Positions 41,574 to 53,219 of a DNA stretch of 64,000 nt are shown in pieces. The stretch covers positions 34,605,609 through 34,669,608 of the forward strand of contig CM075760.1 in the NCBI GenBank assembly GCA_037974335.1, read 5' to 3'. The translations under genes were made by a program, and so were the position numbers. The notes beneath the pieces are model-generated. The model saw only the letters and a list, made by a program, of their open reading frames with translations. It was not told where the DNA came from and made no database searches. This stretch comes from Prionace glauca (taxonomy: Eukaryota; Chordata; Chondrichthyes; Carcharhiniformes; Carcharhinidae). Position 1 is the first letter of the stretch. The number at the start of each line of letters is the position of its first letter.

Positions 41574-41629
41574 TGTAAATACAAATTAAACATTGCCATT
41601 TGATTTCAGACAGTAACATATTCTGTTAG

Positions 41630-41965
41630 TTTGTTCTTTATTGTCAATGTCAGGCTGGGGTTGTTCCCCTTGGAACAAAGGAGGTTGAGGGGAGATTTGA
41701 AAGAGGTGGACAAGATTCTGACAGATTTAGATAAGGTGGACAAAGAAAATTTTTTCCCATTCACTGATGAGACAAGGACGAGGGGGGACACAGATTTAAG
41801 GTTTTGAGTCAGAGATGCAGGGGGAGGAATGTGAGGAAGAATATTTTGCTGCAGCGAATGGTATTGATTTGGAACCCGCTCCCTACGAGGGTGGAGGAAG
41901 TGGAAACAATCAATTACAAAGGAAATCGGATCTGCACCTGGGGGGGTTTCAAATAGAAATACTGA
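41630..41965 (+). mobile_element. Old LINE 3'-part, different subfamily
   Basis: Phrases gctggggttgttccccttgg, gaggttgaggggagatttga and ggtattgatttggaacccgc correspond to the conserved LSLEKRRLRGDL and WN-x-LP positions of CR1-type C-termini. Confidence 0.65.
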
Positions 41966-42204
41966 CTAAATATCTCTGAACTTCCTAACACCCTGTCACT
42001 CTATGATTCTTGTTAAATCCGAAACCAGGCAATCGCAACAAAGCTCAAAGAGCATCAGCCCACTGGAGGCAAAGCCATGAGACCAGCCAGTCCAGCAGAA
42101 AGAAACCCTCCCCATTGACCAGCTGTGAGAATGAACAAAATGCATTCCTGGATGTAACTGAGAGCTGAAACAGTAACAGCAGAATCCAACCCTGAATATC
42201 ACTT

Positions 42205-42347
42205 GTGAACTTGTTGGTGTCTCAGCAGCTGGGATAAAATTCTGAACCCTTTCCATAGACTGAGCTGGTGAACGGTTTCTCCCCAGTGTGAACACACTGA
42301 TGTCTCAGCAGGTGGGATAGTTGAGTGAATCCCTCCGCACACTGAGA
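42205..42347 (-). pseudogene. Untranslated C-terminal fingers of ZNF-C
   Basis: Beyond the stop the same frame reads [20 protein letters not shown] then [14 protein letters not shown], in which both zinc cysteines are Ser/Tyr, followed by a frameshift and the typical end QQVHK-like sequence. Confidence 0.75.
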
Positions 42348-43628
42348 TCAGGTGAACGGCCTCTGCCCAGTGTGAATTTGCTTATGTCTCTGCAGATTGG
42401 ATAACTGATTGAATCCCTTCCCACACTGAGAGCAAGTGAACGGCCTCTCCCCAGTGTGAACTCGCTGGTGTCTCTGCAGGTGGGATGACCGAATGAATAC
42501 CTTCCCACATTGAGAGCAGATGAATGGTCTCTCCCCAGTGTGAATTCGCCGGTGTGCCTTCAATTCGGATAACACAGTGAATCCCTTCCCGCACTGAGAG
42601 CAGGTGAACGGTCTCTCCCCAGTGTGAATTCGCTGGTGTGTCCGCAGACTGGATAACTGTTTGAATCCCTTCCCACACTGAGAGCAGGTGAACGGCCTCT
42701 CTCCAGTGTGAACTCGCTGGTGTCTCTGCAGGCTGGATGAGTCAGTGAATCTCCTCCCACACTGAGAACAGGGGAGAGGCTTCTCCCCAGTGTGAACTCG
42801 CTGGTGTGACTGCAGGTGGGATGACCGAGTGAATCCCTTCCCACACTGACAGCAGATGAATGGTCTCTCCCCAGTGTGAATTCGCTGGTGTGCCTTCAAG
42901 TCGGATAACACAGTGAATCCCTTCCCACACTGAGAGCAGGTGAACGGTCTCTCCCCAGTGTGAATTTGCTGGTGTGTCCGCAGACTGGATAACTGGTTGA
43001 ATCCCTTCCCACACTGAGAGCAGGTGAACGGCCTCTCCGCAGTGTGAACTCGCTGGTGTCTCTGGAAGCTGGATGAGTCGGTGAATTTCCTCCCACACTG
43101 AGAGCAGGTGAATGGCCTCTCCCCAGTGTGAATTCGCTGGTGTGTCTGCAGGTGGGATGACCGAGTGAATCTCTTCCCACACTGAGAGCAGACAAATGGT
43201 CTCTCCCCACTGTGAATTCGCTGGTGTGTTTTCAAGTCGGATAACACAGTGAATCCCTTTCCACACTCACAGCAGGTGAAGGGCTTCTCCCCAGTGTGAA
43301 TTCGCTGGTGTGTCCGCAGGTGGGATGACTGAGTGAATCCCTTCCCACATTGACAGCAGGTGAACGGTCTCTCCCCAGTGTGAACTCGCTGATGTGTCCG
43401 CAGGTTGGATAACTGGTTGAATCCCTTCCCACACTGAGAGCAGGTGAACAGCCTCTCTCCAGTGTGAACTCGCTGGTGTCTCTGCAGGTGGGAGAACCAA
43501 ATGAATCCCTGCCCGCACTGAGAGCAGGTGAATGGTCTCTCTCCAGTGTGGATACGCCGATGAGCTTCCAGCAGAGATGGGGCTCTGTATCTCTTTCCAC
43601 AGTCTGCACATTTCCATGGTTTCTCCAT
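42348..43628 (-). CDS. 15-finger C2H2 zinc-finger protein (ZNF-C), C-terminally truncated
   Basis: The start is taken at ATG 43628 (accATGg context; [14 protein letters not shown]), because all local paralogues start there. The frame is open further up to 43694. Fifteen C2H2 fingers follow with TGE(R/K)PF linkers. Fingers 3-14 repeat a four-finger pattern (NQLS, TVLS, TRSSH, TDSSS helices). No KRAB, SCAN or other effector domain is visible. The frame ends at a stop where finger 16 should have its first cysteine (RPFT-stop). Two more degenerate fingers continue in frame to about 42205, so the protein has lost its end. Expected to be a nuclear sequence-specific DNA-binding protein. Targets unknown. 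Confidence 0.88.
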   Translation of the reverse strand: MEKPWKCADCGKRYRAPSLLEAHRRIHTGERPFTCSQCGQGFIWFSHLQRHQRVHTGERLFTCSQCGKGFNQLSNLRTHQRVHTGERPFTCCQCGKGFTQSSHLRTHQRIHTGEKPFTCCECGKGFTVLSDLKTHQRIHSGERPFVCSQCGKRFTRSSHLQTHQRIHTGERPFTCSQCGRKFTDSSSFQRHQRVHTAERPFTCSQCGKGFNQLSSLRTHQQIHTGERPFTCSQCGKGFTVLSDLKAHQRIHTGERPFICCQCGKGFTRSSHLQSHQRVHTGEKPLPCSQCGRRFTDSSSLQRHQRVHTGERPFTCSQCGKGFKQLSSLRTHQRIHTGERPFTCSQCGKGFTVLSELKAHRRIHTGERPFICSQCGKVFIRSSHLQRHQRVHTGERPFTCSQCGKGFNQLSNLQRHKQIHTGQRPFT

Positions 43629-44099
43629 GGTGCAGGTGTCCTTGCCTCTCTTTGGGTGGACAATCAGTTGAAGCTTCGTCCACACACACAACACGTGTAC
43701 AGTCTCTCCCCGCTGTGAATGGTGTGATATTTATTCAGGCTGTGTAACTGGTTAAAGCTCTTCAGTCAGTGCTCTGGAACACCCTCACTTGAATTTGGCA
43801 GTGTGTTGATGCTTTTCCAATCACACTGATGTTTGAAATCTTTTCAAATCTCCTTCCAGATTCAATGGCTGAATATGACTCCGCCAGATCTAGACCTCAT
43901 GTTTGAGATTTCGGCCTGTGATTCCTGTAAAACAAGTTGACACAAGTCATCAGAGTCAGTACAGGATAGAGACCCAGAACAGACAATTCTACTTTCTATG
44001 GAACATTCTTTCCTCCTTTATTCCTCAAAAGCTGTAAATCTCCCTCACACTCTCCCTCCATTCTCACTCTGCTGTATCTAATATTCACCCTCCCAATTC

Positions 44100-44970
44100 T
44101 CCTGAAGGTGCTGATTCACAGATCCATGCTCAATCAGCCTCACTGCTTCCTGTCCTGGAGACACACAGCTGAAAATCTCCATGCAGGCTACCAGACAGAT
44201 CTATGCGCATATGACTGGACTAAAAATGTGTGGACTTTGCACACTGGATTCAGTTCCTTTCCCTTCAGTTGCTGCAAGTCCCCAATTTCCCCCAGAATGA
44301 GGAAAGGAAAGGGGGAAACATTGATTTCCTCCCAGATGTTGCACAGAGGAGGAAGTTTTAGTCTTCATTGGATGACTTCTGCATTACCACTTTCTCCCTC
44401 AAAGACATTGACATCCTTTGTTCCCTCAGCTTGACACATTTATTTGTCTGGCTAAAAGGATGGTCTCTTTCCTAATGTTCACAATTAAAGGGCTGGTTTC
44501 CCTCGGAGATGGCTGACATTTAAGAGAATAATAAATTATTAGAGGATAATATGCCGAGTGTTGTTATATTGTGGATCTGATATACTATTTATGGTTCTGT
44601 AACAAAGTACAATTATTATTTCTTGTCTTGTAATGAGGCATTGTAGCATTATATATTGAGGCATTATATATTTCCACTCATCGAGTCATTACAGCACAGA
44701 AGGAATCCATTCAGTAACTCAAGTCCATGCTGACTTCTGTTGAACAATCCAGTCAGTCCCATTCCCCTTCTATATTTCCTTTCCCCTGCAAGTTTATTTC
44801 CTTCATGTGCCCATCTCATTTCTGAAATATATTAAAAGGGACAATATACTAATATAGGACAGAAATGTGTCTGATATTGTTATATGGTAGAGATTAGATA
44901 TATTATTTATGGATCTCTAATAAAATGCACTTATCTGGTTGTGTAACATTGGACTGTAGTTACATTATAT
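44100..44970. other. Non-coding block duplicated near 60.4-60.9 kb
   Basis: Region 44413-44500 (cagcttgacacatttatttg, atgttcacaattaaag) matches 60526-60605 in direct orientation. Region 44252-44302 (ttgctgcaagtccccaattt) matches 60415-60465 in inverted orientation. No gene frame. Confidence 0.65.
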
Positions 44971-44974
44971 ATTT

Positions 44975-45180
44975 GGACAAATCTCTTCCCTCAGAGAATT
45001 GTTAGTATCTGGCTTCCTCTTCCATGGGGACCAGTGGAGGAATTGAATATCTTCAAAGATGAGTTAGACAGTTTTTGAATGACAAGGGAGTCAAGACTTA
45101 TTGGAACAGGCTGGAAAATGGAGAGAAAGCTCAGATGAGGAAGGATTTCTTCACTCAAGGATGTGGTGAAGTTTTAGATC
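44975..45180 (+). mobile_element. Old LINE fragment
   Basis: Decayed phrases: agtggaggaattgaatatct, tttcttcactcaaggatgtg. No intact tail. Confidence 0.45.
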
Positions 45181-45464
45181 CCTTTTTCGCAAATTACATC
45201 TCTTTTTCGCAAATCTTTCCATGGCATTATTGTTTCCTATTTCCAGTCACACAAGTGTTTGGATCTTTTTCTACAGACATATTTACATTCAGATTCTGAT
45301 GAATGGAGTGGACTCCGTCAGGTTTTGATCTGGTTTGAGTTTCCCTTCAAATTTTGTCTTAAAATTTTCTGTCAAAAAGATCATCACCGTCAGTCAAGAA
45401 TAGAAATTAAGCGAGAAACGTTTTTCTTGGGTTGAATTTTCTGTGCGTAAATCCTCCCTTATTT

Positions 45465-46215
45465 AAAGGGCGAAAAGCTGCAGCATACTACAGTGCAGAG
45501 GGACCTGGGGGTCCTTGTGCACAAATCGCAAAAACCCACTCTGCAGGTGCAGCAGGTGATCAAGAAGGTGAATGGGATGCTGGCCTTTATAGCAAGGGGG
45601 GTAGAATATAAAAGCAGGGAGGTCTTGCTGCAACTGTACAGGGCACTGGTGAGGCTGCAGCTGGAGTACTGTGTGCAGTTTTGGTCGCCGCACTTGCGCA
45701 AGGATATTTTGGCCTTGGAGGGAGTGCAGAGGAGGTTCACTGGGCTGATACCGGAGATCATTCGGTTGGACTATGAAGAGAGACTAAATAGACTGGGTCT
45801 GTACTCGTTGGAGTTTAGAAGGATGAGGGGGGATCTTATAGAGACGTATAAGATAATGAAGGGGATGGATAGGGTAGAGATAGAGAGATTCTTCCCGCTT
45901 AGAAAGAATAGCAGGACTAGAGGGCACAGCCTCAAGATAAGGGGGAGGGACACAGTTTAGAACAGAGTTGAGGAGGAACTTCTTCACTCAAAGGGTGGTG
46001 AATCTCTGCCCGTTGAAGTGGTGGAGGCTACCTCGCTAAATATATTTAAGTCACAGGTAGATAAGATTTTGACAGGCAAGGGAATTAAGGGTTATGGGGC
46101 GAGAGCGGGAAAGTGGAACTGATCCACTTCAGATCAGCCATGATCTTATTGAATGGCGGGGCAGGCTCGAAGGGCTAGGTGGCCTACTCCTGTTCCTATT
46201 TCTTACGTTCTTTTG
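45465..46215 (+). mobile_element. CR1-like LINE 3' part, older subfamily
   Basis: The frame 45493-45960 reads MQRDLGVLVHKSQKPTLQVQ, LVRLQLEYCVQFWSPHLRKD and RTRGHSLKIRG, then a shift. The tail contains gatccacttcagatcagcca and ends ttcttacgttcttt. It differs consistently from the young copies (RVEIERFFPLRK against RIEVERLFPLKK). Confidence 0.88.
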
Positions 46216-46378
46216 TACGTTCTCCTTGCATCTGCGTGGGCTTCCACTGGATGCTCTCGTTCCCTCCCACATTCGGAAAGATGTGCTTGTTCGGTGCATT
46301 GGCCTGAACAGGTGTCAGAGTGTGGCGACTAGGAGAATTTCACAGTAACTTCATTGCAGTGTTAACATAAGCCTTGCT
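46216..46378 (+). mobile_element. SINE body fragment
   Basis: Phrases catctgcgtgggcttccact, gatgctctcgttccctccca and cggaaagatgtgcttgttcg, with a variant 3' part (tcattgcagtgttaacataa). Confidence 0.6.
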
Positions 46379-46529
46379 TGTGATTAATAGATAAGCATTA
46401 AAATTTAAAATAGTTAGAATAGCTAAAATAGATAGTGAATAGGAAGAAGGATTTGCTTCCTTTCCTTGTTATGTTGCCACTTTGCCTGATCAATTAAACA
46501 TCTGGCTCTGTGTAAACTAGAGTCAGATT

Positions 46530-47150
46530 ACCCGGGTCAGAGGGTTGATGCAGTTTGATGGACAAGTTGTCTCCATTCTGAACAATGGGGAACAAGCCCC
46601 TCCCACTCATTGACACCATTGCCCCATACAAAGATGGCGGCAACGTATGAGCCCCGCTGCTTATTGCCCCCAATAAAGATGGCGGCCGTTAACCCAAGCC
46701 GAACACTGGACTTTGCAGCCTCGCTCGGCGCGAAACATAAAGTCCTTTTTTGGAGGTTGGGCCTGAACAACATGTCACAAAAACTCTTCACCCACCAGAT
46801 CCACCGTCCCCGCGTTCCGCAATTTTCCTTGTACCATTTGTGGATTCGAATAAAAACCCTCTGTCTGTCGCCCTGACCTGCGTCACTGACTGTCTTCAGG
46901 TCCGCCCCTCGCTCACTCCGATTGGTTGGAGGACCAGCCGCTCACGCTCGGTCCTCCAGCCCGCCCCCTTTCCCTATTGGTCTAGAGCTGCCGTCAATCA
47001 GTCCCCGGGCATGGTGACGTTGAGCATGCGCAGTGCGGCTTATGTCCAGGGACAGAAGCTTGTTTGTCTCCTCTTCAGCGGGAAGGAGACGGATGGGTGG
47101 AGGCAGCGTTAGGGGCAGTGGGTGGGAGGGGAGGCTCCACACCCCCAGTA
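46530..47150 (+). promoter_or_regulatory. CpG-rich ZNF promoter P2 (plus orientation)
   Basis: Two YY1-type sites aagatggcggc (46631-46641, 46676-46686), inverted CCAAT boxes attgg at 46921 and 46976 (55 bp apart), a GC box (cccgccccct) and an NRF1-like gcatgcgcagtg (47024-47035). It is homologous to P1 read in reverse and more distantly to P3. It probably drives the plus-strand ZNF copies at 47.9-49.7 kb. Transcription towards ZNF-C on the other side cannot be excluded. Confidence 0.72.
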
Positions 47151-47734
47151 AGAAACTAGTGGCACCGCCTCAATACCCAACACAACGGCAGCTGCAGCGC
47201 TTTCTCCTGGTGTCAGCCCCAGTGGACAAATGTGGCTTCAGGAAGGAAATGCAGCAATGGGTTTGTTCCTAAAAAATCATCTTTAACTCACTTCACTGAC
47301 CCTGGAGCAGGAGGAGAGAATGGGGGAAATTTCTATCCTGGACTGATAGTGATGGATTTTGGAAATTCCTTTTACAAGGAGTTAGAAGGAGAGGATTTAC
47401 ACTCAGAAAACTGAAATCTAGCAAGACATCAAGATCTGAGAGAGTCACTTGATTAATCAGAACCTGGATATTATGGACCCTTGAGTGGAACCATTCAGCT
47501 CTGGGTCATTCTTACTCTCCATTATAATCCAGAGGACCAGGATAATGTTCTGGGGACCATACCAGGGCAGCTGGTAGAATTTAAATTCTCTTAATAATTT
47601 GGAATTCAATGCTAATCATAGTATTGGTAACTGTGAAGCCATCGTGATGTGTTGAGGGAAGGGGAACGTGCGTGGAATTGGAATTTGCAGCTTTGGGAAA
47701 CAAGAGAGAAATAAGTATTCCCCAGGAACTATAA

Positions 47735-48345
47735 TTGTCTGTTCTGAATTTGTGTCGTGGGCTGACCTGTAGGAACTGGATTTACAGGGTTACAAATAGA
47801 GGACTAACAGATAGGAAACTCAAATCAAGCATCACGTCAAAATCTGACAGTGACTCAATTCATCAGGACCTGAATACCATCGGTTTCCGAATGTGGAAGA
47901 AGAAATGTTTGTGTGTTCTGTCTGTGGGAAAAAAATCAAACAGCAGTGTGACTGGAAAAACATCAAGACACACACACACACACACACAGCGCAGGGACAG
48001 TGGGAAAGAATTCAATTACTCATTGTGTGGAAATTCATCGATACACACACTGGGGAAAGACTGTTCACCTGCACCATATGTGGGATGGGATTTTCTCATT
48101 TATCCAATCTGTAGATACCAGCGTAGTCACACTGATGTGAGATCTTTAAATTTTATAACCATGAGAATAGCTTTGAAAGGAACGATATTCTGCAGGAACA
48201 CCGGCGCATTTATGCTGGAGTGAAGCCATTCACTTGCCCTATGTGTGGGAAGAGATTCATTCGTTAACCAGTGAGTTCTTATTGGTGAGAGACCATTCAC
48301 ATGCCCTGTATGTGGGAAAGGATGCACTCAGTCATTTCATGTTTA
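47735..48345 (+). pseudogene. Decayed ZNF copy (ZNF-G)
   Basis: It starts with the common 5' module (gtggaagaagaaatgtttgt; MFVCSVCGKK) and an interrupting (CA)n. It then gives finger scraps FTCTICGMGFSHLSNL, FTCPMCGKRFIR and IHMPCMWERM-like sequence in shifting frames with stops. A tandem neighbour of ZNF-D. Confidence 0.7.
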
Positions 48346-48539
48346 AAGTTTATCTATTAGTCACAAGTAAGGCTTACATTACCATTGCGAAGGAATTACT
48401 GTGAAATCTGAGACACCAGTTAGATCGCGGATGACTGCAGATATTTTACTGGGGATTAGAAGGAAAGGATTTGCAGATAGGAAATTATCTGCTGGTTTCA
48501 CAGTCACTTAATTCATCAGGACTTGAATTTGAATGTGGA

Positions 48540-48787
48540 AGGAGAAATGTTTGCTGTGTCTGTTGGAAAAGATTTTGAACATCAATGTGACTGGAAAAAT
48601 AACAAGATACACACACATCTGAGTGAGAGTGTTCCAGTGAATTGACTGTGGAAAGAGTTTTAACCAGTTACACAGCCTGAAAAAACATCACATCATTTAC
48701 AACAAGGAGAAATCACACACATGTTCTATGTGTGGATGAGGCTTTATCTGATCATCCAACCTGGAGAGACACAAGGACACCAGCATC
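48540..48787 (+). other. 5' module of ZNF-D (degenerate fingers upstream of the start)
   Basis: Contains remnants of finger-like units (cacacatgttctatgtgtgg; CGKSFNQLHSLKKHH) with stops. Equivalent sequence precedes the fingers at 4.48, 43.7 and 62.6 kb. Probably 5'UTR in current form. Confidence 0.55.
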
Positions 48788-49714
48788 ATGGAGATACCAT
48801 TGAAATGTGGGGACTGTGGAAAGGGATTCAGTTACCCTTCTGAACTGGAAACTCATCAACGCAGTCACACTGGGGAGAGGCCGTTCACTTGTTCTGAATG
48901 TGGGAAGGGATTCACTCGACTAACCCACCTCACTGCGCACCAACTTGTTCACACTGACATGAGACCTTTTAAATGCTCTGACTGCGAGAAGAGTTTTAAA
49001 ACCAAATACAATCTTTTGACACACCATCGAGTTCACACTGGGGAGAGATGGTTCAGTTGTTCTGAGTGCGGGAAGGGATTCACTCAGTTATCCAGCCTGC
49101 AGACACACCGGCGAATTCACACTGGAGAGAAACCATTCATGTGCACTGAGTGTGGGAAGAGATTCACTCAGTTATCCCACCTTCTGACACACCGGCGAGT
49201 TCACACTGGAGAGAAACCATTCACCTGCCCTGAATGCGGGAGGGCATTCACTCAGTTATGCAAAATGTTGGATCACCAATGAGTTCACACTGGGGAGAGA
49301 CCATTCACCTGCTCTGTGTGTGGGAAGGGATTCACTCAGTCATCCACCTTGCTGAGTCACAAGCGTATTCACATTGGAGTGAGACCGTTCATCTGCTCCG
49401 AGTGTGGGAAGGGATTCACTCAGTCTGCCCAACTCACTTCACACCAACGTGTTCACTCTGACGTGAGACCTTTTAAATGTTCAGACTGCAAGAAGAGCTT
49501 CAACGGCAAAATGGATCTACTGATTCACCAGCGAGTTCACACTGGAGAGAGACCGTTTACTTGCTCTGTGTGTGGGAAGCGATTCACTCAGCATTTCCTC
49601 TGTCTGAAACACCAGCGCATTCACACCAGGGAGACATTATTCATCTGCTCAGTGTGTGGGAAAGGATTCATTTGTGCTTTCACCCTGCAGAAACATCAGC
49701 GAGTTCACAAGTGA
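48788..49714 (+). pseudogene. 11-finger C2H2 gene split by one nonsense codon (ZNF-D)
   Basis: The start [20 protein letters not shown] matches the paralogues. Six fingers follow. A TGA at 49280-49282 in the linker (HQ[12 protein letters not shown]) replaces the CGA arginine seen elsewhere. The same frame then continues through fingers 7-11 to a natural end HQRVHK-stop. A 164-residue, six-finger protein could still be made. Fingers 3 and 9 (FKCSD-C-(E/K)KSF) mark a duplicated finger block. No effector domain. Its promoter is probably P2. Confidence 0.85.
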
Positions 49715-49819
49715 TTACAGGAGTTGGTTTCTGCTGCTATGCTGCTGTTAATCACAGGACTGAACCATGTTCATTCTGACAGAGTTTATTTCAGTTGATG
49801 CAATTAGATGGGAGTTCAG

Positions 49820-49890
49820 GTGTTTCTCGTGTGTCGGTGCAAACTTGATGGGCTGAAGGGCCTCTTCTGCATTGTATGATTCTATGAATG
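49820..49890 (+). mobile_element. SINE 3' tail remnant
   Basis: Reads gtgcaaacttgatgggctga, agggcctcttctgcattgta and tgattctatg. Confidence 0.65.
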
Positions 49891-49894
49891 TATT

Positions 49895-50385
49895 GGAGAT
49901 GAGGTAACGCTATTTAAAAAGTTAACTGTCTTTTTCAAGGACCATCTTGTTCTTATAAATTGAGATCTATTCGTGGAGATACTGGGTGTCCCTGGGGCAA
50001 GATTTTGGGAAGTTACTGCTAGTCCAGGAATCTCAAGAACGTTCACATTTTTACCTGGGGTGATTCCCCAATTGAGGTGGTGAAACTTCCTCATGTATTT
50101 CACAGGTAAATCGGTTTCTTTTAAATAAACATTGATATTATTTACCATTTTAGAGTCCTGTTTTGCCTGATGGATAACTCTCTTTTGAACTGAAATGATT
50201 TAGAGTCAGTTTGGAACCAAGTATTAAGGCTCATGCCACCAAGTTAAACTGAATCTAAATTTTAATTCTCTGCCTGTTTAAGATTGACAGAGGATCTCGA
50301 GATGGCACAAGCAAGGTACACAAGAATGATATCAGAACTGAGAGTGCTTTTAAGTTAATGGAGAGATTAAACAGGTTGGGGATGT
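49895..50385. other. No gene recognised
   Basis: AT-rich; no recognised content. Confidence 0.4.
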
Positions 50386-50389
50386 TTTT

Positions 50390-50725
50390 GTAGGATCATA
50401 AAGTCCCTACAGTGCAGAAGGAGGCCCATTGAGTCTGCACCAACTCTCCGACAATGCATCTACCTCATGCCCTATCCCCATAACCTCATGTATTTACCCT
50501 GCTAATCCCCCTAATCTACACATTTCTGGACACGAGAGGGCAACTCACAATGGTCAATTCAACTAACCTACACATCTTTTGACTGTGGGGGGAAATCAGA
50601 GACCTGGAGGAAACCCAGACAGACAAGGGGCCAAACGTGCATATCCCACAGACGATCACCCAAAGCCTGGGTTCCGAGTGGTGTGAGATAGCCACTGACT
50701 CACCATGCCACCCTATTCTCTGGAA
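50390..50725 (-). mobile_element. tRNA-derived SINE
   Basis: Minus-strand copy: taggatcataaagtccctac, aggcccattgagtctgcacc, taacctacacatcttttgac and ctgggttccgagtggtgtga. The head is degraded. Confidence 0.7.
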
Positions 50726-50965
50726 AAGCTGAGGCTGAGTGCTGATAGAGATTATGAATGGATACAGCAGGATTGAAGTTATCAAGTAATCACTGTCAGT
50801 ACAGGATACAAAATCAGAACTGACAATTCTGGTTATCATTAGCCATGTTTCTCCCGTTCAAACTATAAATCTCTGTCCCATCACACTCACCTTCCTCCTC
50901 ATTAATTGTTCCACTAATTCTTCCTTCTGTCCTTCAGCTTTCTTTCTTAATTCCCTGCTGCAATT

Positions 50966-52116
50966 AAGAACATAAGAAATAGAAGCAGGAGTAGGCCATC
51001 TGGCCCTTCGAGCCTGCCCCGCCATTCAATAAGATCATGGCTGATCTGTCGTGGCTCAGCTCCACCTTCCCGCCCTCTCCCCATAATCCTTAATCCCTTC
51101 TCTTATCAAAAACCCATCAACCTGTTTCTTAAAAATATTTAGCGAGGCAGCCACCACCACTTCAACGGGCAGAGAATTCCAGAGATTCACCACCCTTTCA
51201 GTGAAGAAGTTCCTCCTCAACTCTGTTCTAAACCGCCTCCCCTTTACCTTGAGGATGTGCCCCCTAGTCCTACTGTCTTTTTTGAGCGGGAAGAGTCTCT
51301 CCACCTCTATCCTATCCATCCCATTCATCATCTTATACGTCTCAATGAGATCTCCCCTCATTCTTCTAAACTCTAACGAGTACAAGCCTAGTTTATTCAG
51401 CCTCTCCTCATAGCTCAATCCCCTCAACTCCGGTATCAGCCTAGTAAACCTCCTCTGCACTCCCTCCAGGGCCAAAATATCCTTGCGCAGGTGCGGCGCC
51501 CAAAACTGCACACAGTACTCCAGCTGCGGCCTCACCAATGCCCTATACAGCTGCAGCAAGACCTCCCTACTTTTATATTCAATCCCCCTCGCTATGAAGG
51601 CCAGCATCCCATTCGCCTTCCTGACAACCTGCTGCACCTGCAAGCTGGGTTTTTGCGACTCATGCACAAGGACCCCAAGGTCCCTCTGCACCGTCGCCTG
51701 CTGCAGTTTTTCGCCACGTAAGTAATAGTCCTTCCTACCATTCCTCCTACCAAAGTGGACCACCTCACACTTGCCAACATTAAATTCCATTTGCCATTTC
51801 CTGGCCCATTCGCCCAGCCTATCTGGATCCTTCTGCAGACTCTCCACACCCTCCTCACAATTTGCCTTTCCCCCAATCTTGGTGTCATCAGCAAATTTCG
51901 ACACCCTGCACTCGGTTCCCTCCTCCAGATCATCTATATAAATGGTAAATAGCTGAGGCCCCAGCACCGACCCCTGGGGCACCCCACTAGTCACCAACCG
52001 CCAATCCGAATAGCATCCATTGACCCCCACTCTCTGCCTCCTATTTGACAACCAATCCTCTATCCACGCTAACACCCTACCCCCAACTCCATGTCCCCTG
52101 ACCTTCTGCAATAATG
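50966..52116 (-). mobile_element. CR1-like LINE, 5'-truncated
   Basis: 3' terminus attaagaacataagaaatag at 50966. The frame 52126-51056 is open through LAWIEDWLSNRRQRVGVNG, TSGVPQGSVLGPQLF and KFADDTKIGG to the usual stop GERAGRWS. Truncation at about 52116 removes the N-terminal RT. A young copy. Confidence 0.92.
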
Positions 52117-52189
52117 GACCTACCATATATTAAATTGATCTTTCTCAACACCCAATCTATGACTGTAACACTAGATTCTGCACCTTTTT

Positions 52190-52305
52190 TCCTTCTCCCC
52201 ATGTACTCTATGAACAATACGTTTTGTCTTTATAGTGTGCAAGAAACAATACTTTTCACTATATTCCAATACATGTGACAATAATAAATCAAATCAACTC
52301 TTCTC
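52190..52305 (+). mobile_element. 3' tail of the second-type LINE
   Basis: Reads gtgcaagaaacaatactttt, cacatgtgacaataata-like sequence and aaatcaaatc, the complement of the 3' part at 27.07-27.17 kb. Confidence 0.65.
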
Positions 52306-52499
52306 TGCTTGATGTGCTAACTCTTGGCTTCAATTTCAGACTACCTCTTGTCCTTCCTAGTATCTCACACCAAAATTTCAATCTTTATGCCTCAAGAGGA
52401 ATTGTATTGCTAATGGGACATCAATATATAAACTAGTGACTACCACATGTGCTTTGTTTCTGGGTGCAGTCACTCCCACCTCCACCTTTCATCCCAGTC

Positions 52500-52915
52500 C
52501 CAGAAGTTTGGAGATTGGGCTGAGTGTGGGAAAGGATTCATACGGTCATCTCATCTGCTGACACACCAGCGAGTTCACACTGGGGAGAGGCCATTCACTT
52601 GCTCTATATGTGGGAAGGGATTCACTCAGTCATCCAACCTGCTGACACACCAGCGAGTTCACAGCAAGGAGAGGCCACTCACCTGCTTCAAGAGAAGGAT
52701 TCATTGAGTCGTCCAGTCTGCTAAAACACTAATGTGGTCACACTGGGGAAAGACCTTTGGTGTGTTTTGTGTATGAGAAGAGATTCACTGATACATCCAA
52801 ACTGCTGAGACACCAGCAAGTCCACATTGAGGAGAGACTATTCCCCTGCTCTGAGTTTAGGGAAGGTCATCAGTCATCCAACTTGCTGACACACCGAGTT
52901 CACACCAATTAGAGA
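52500..52915 (+). pseudogene. ZNF fragment (ZNF-F)
   Basis: One partial finger ([20 protein letters not shown]) and one full finger ([20 protein letters not shown]) are followed by finger debris with several stops and shifts (CFKRRIH-stop; then ACTGGGGAAAGACC-like linkers). It has no start module. Confidence 0.78.
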
Positions 52916-52924
52916 CTTTTTCTT

Positions 52925-53215
52925 TGTAATCACAGAATTCCTACAGTGCAGAAGGAGATCACTCGGCCCGTTGAGTCTGCACCGACCACAATCCCAACCA
53001 GGCCCCACTCCAGTAAACCTACACATTTACCCTGCTAATCCCCCTGACGCTAAGGGGCAATTTAGCATGGCCAGACAACCTAACCTGCACATCTTTAGAA
53101 GGTGGGAGGAAACCGCAGCATCCGGAGGAAACCCGCACAGACATGAGGAGAACATGCAAACTTCACACAGACAATCACCTGAGGCTAGAATTGAACCCCG
53201 ATTCCTGCCCTGACT
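52925..53215 (-). mobile_element. tRNA-derived SINE
   Basis: Minus-strand copy with the whole body: cagaattcctacagtgcaga, cgttgagtctgcaccgacca, ggggcaatttagcatggcca and agacaatcacctgaggctag. The head ends at gaattgaaccccgattcctg. Confidence 0.82.
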
Positions 53216-53219
53216 GTGT

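Noticed and set aside
42382-43689. Alternative-frame proteins rich in HWGE and SVWEGI repeats within ZNF genes
   Set aside because: Frame-shifted readings of the 84-bp finger repeat, not separate genes.
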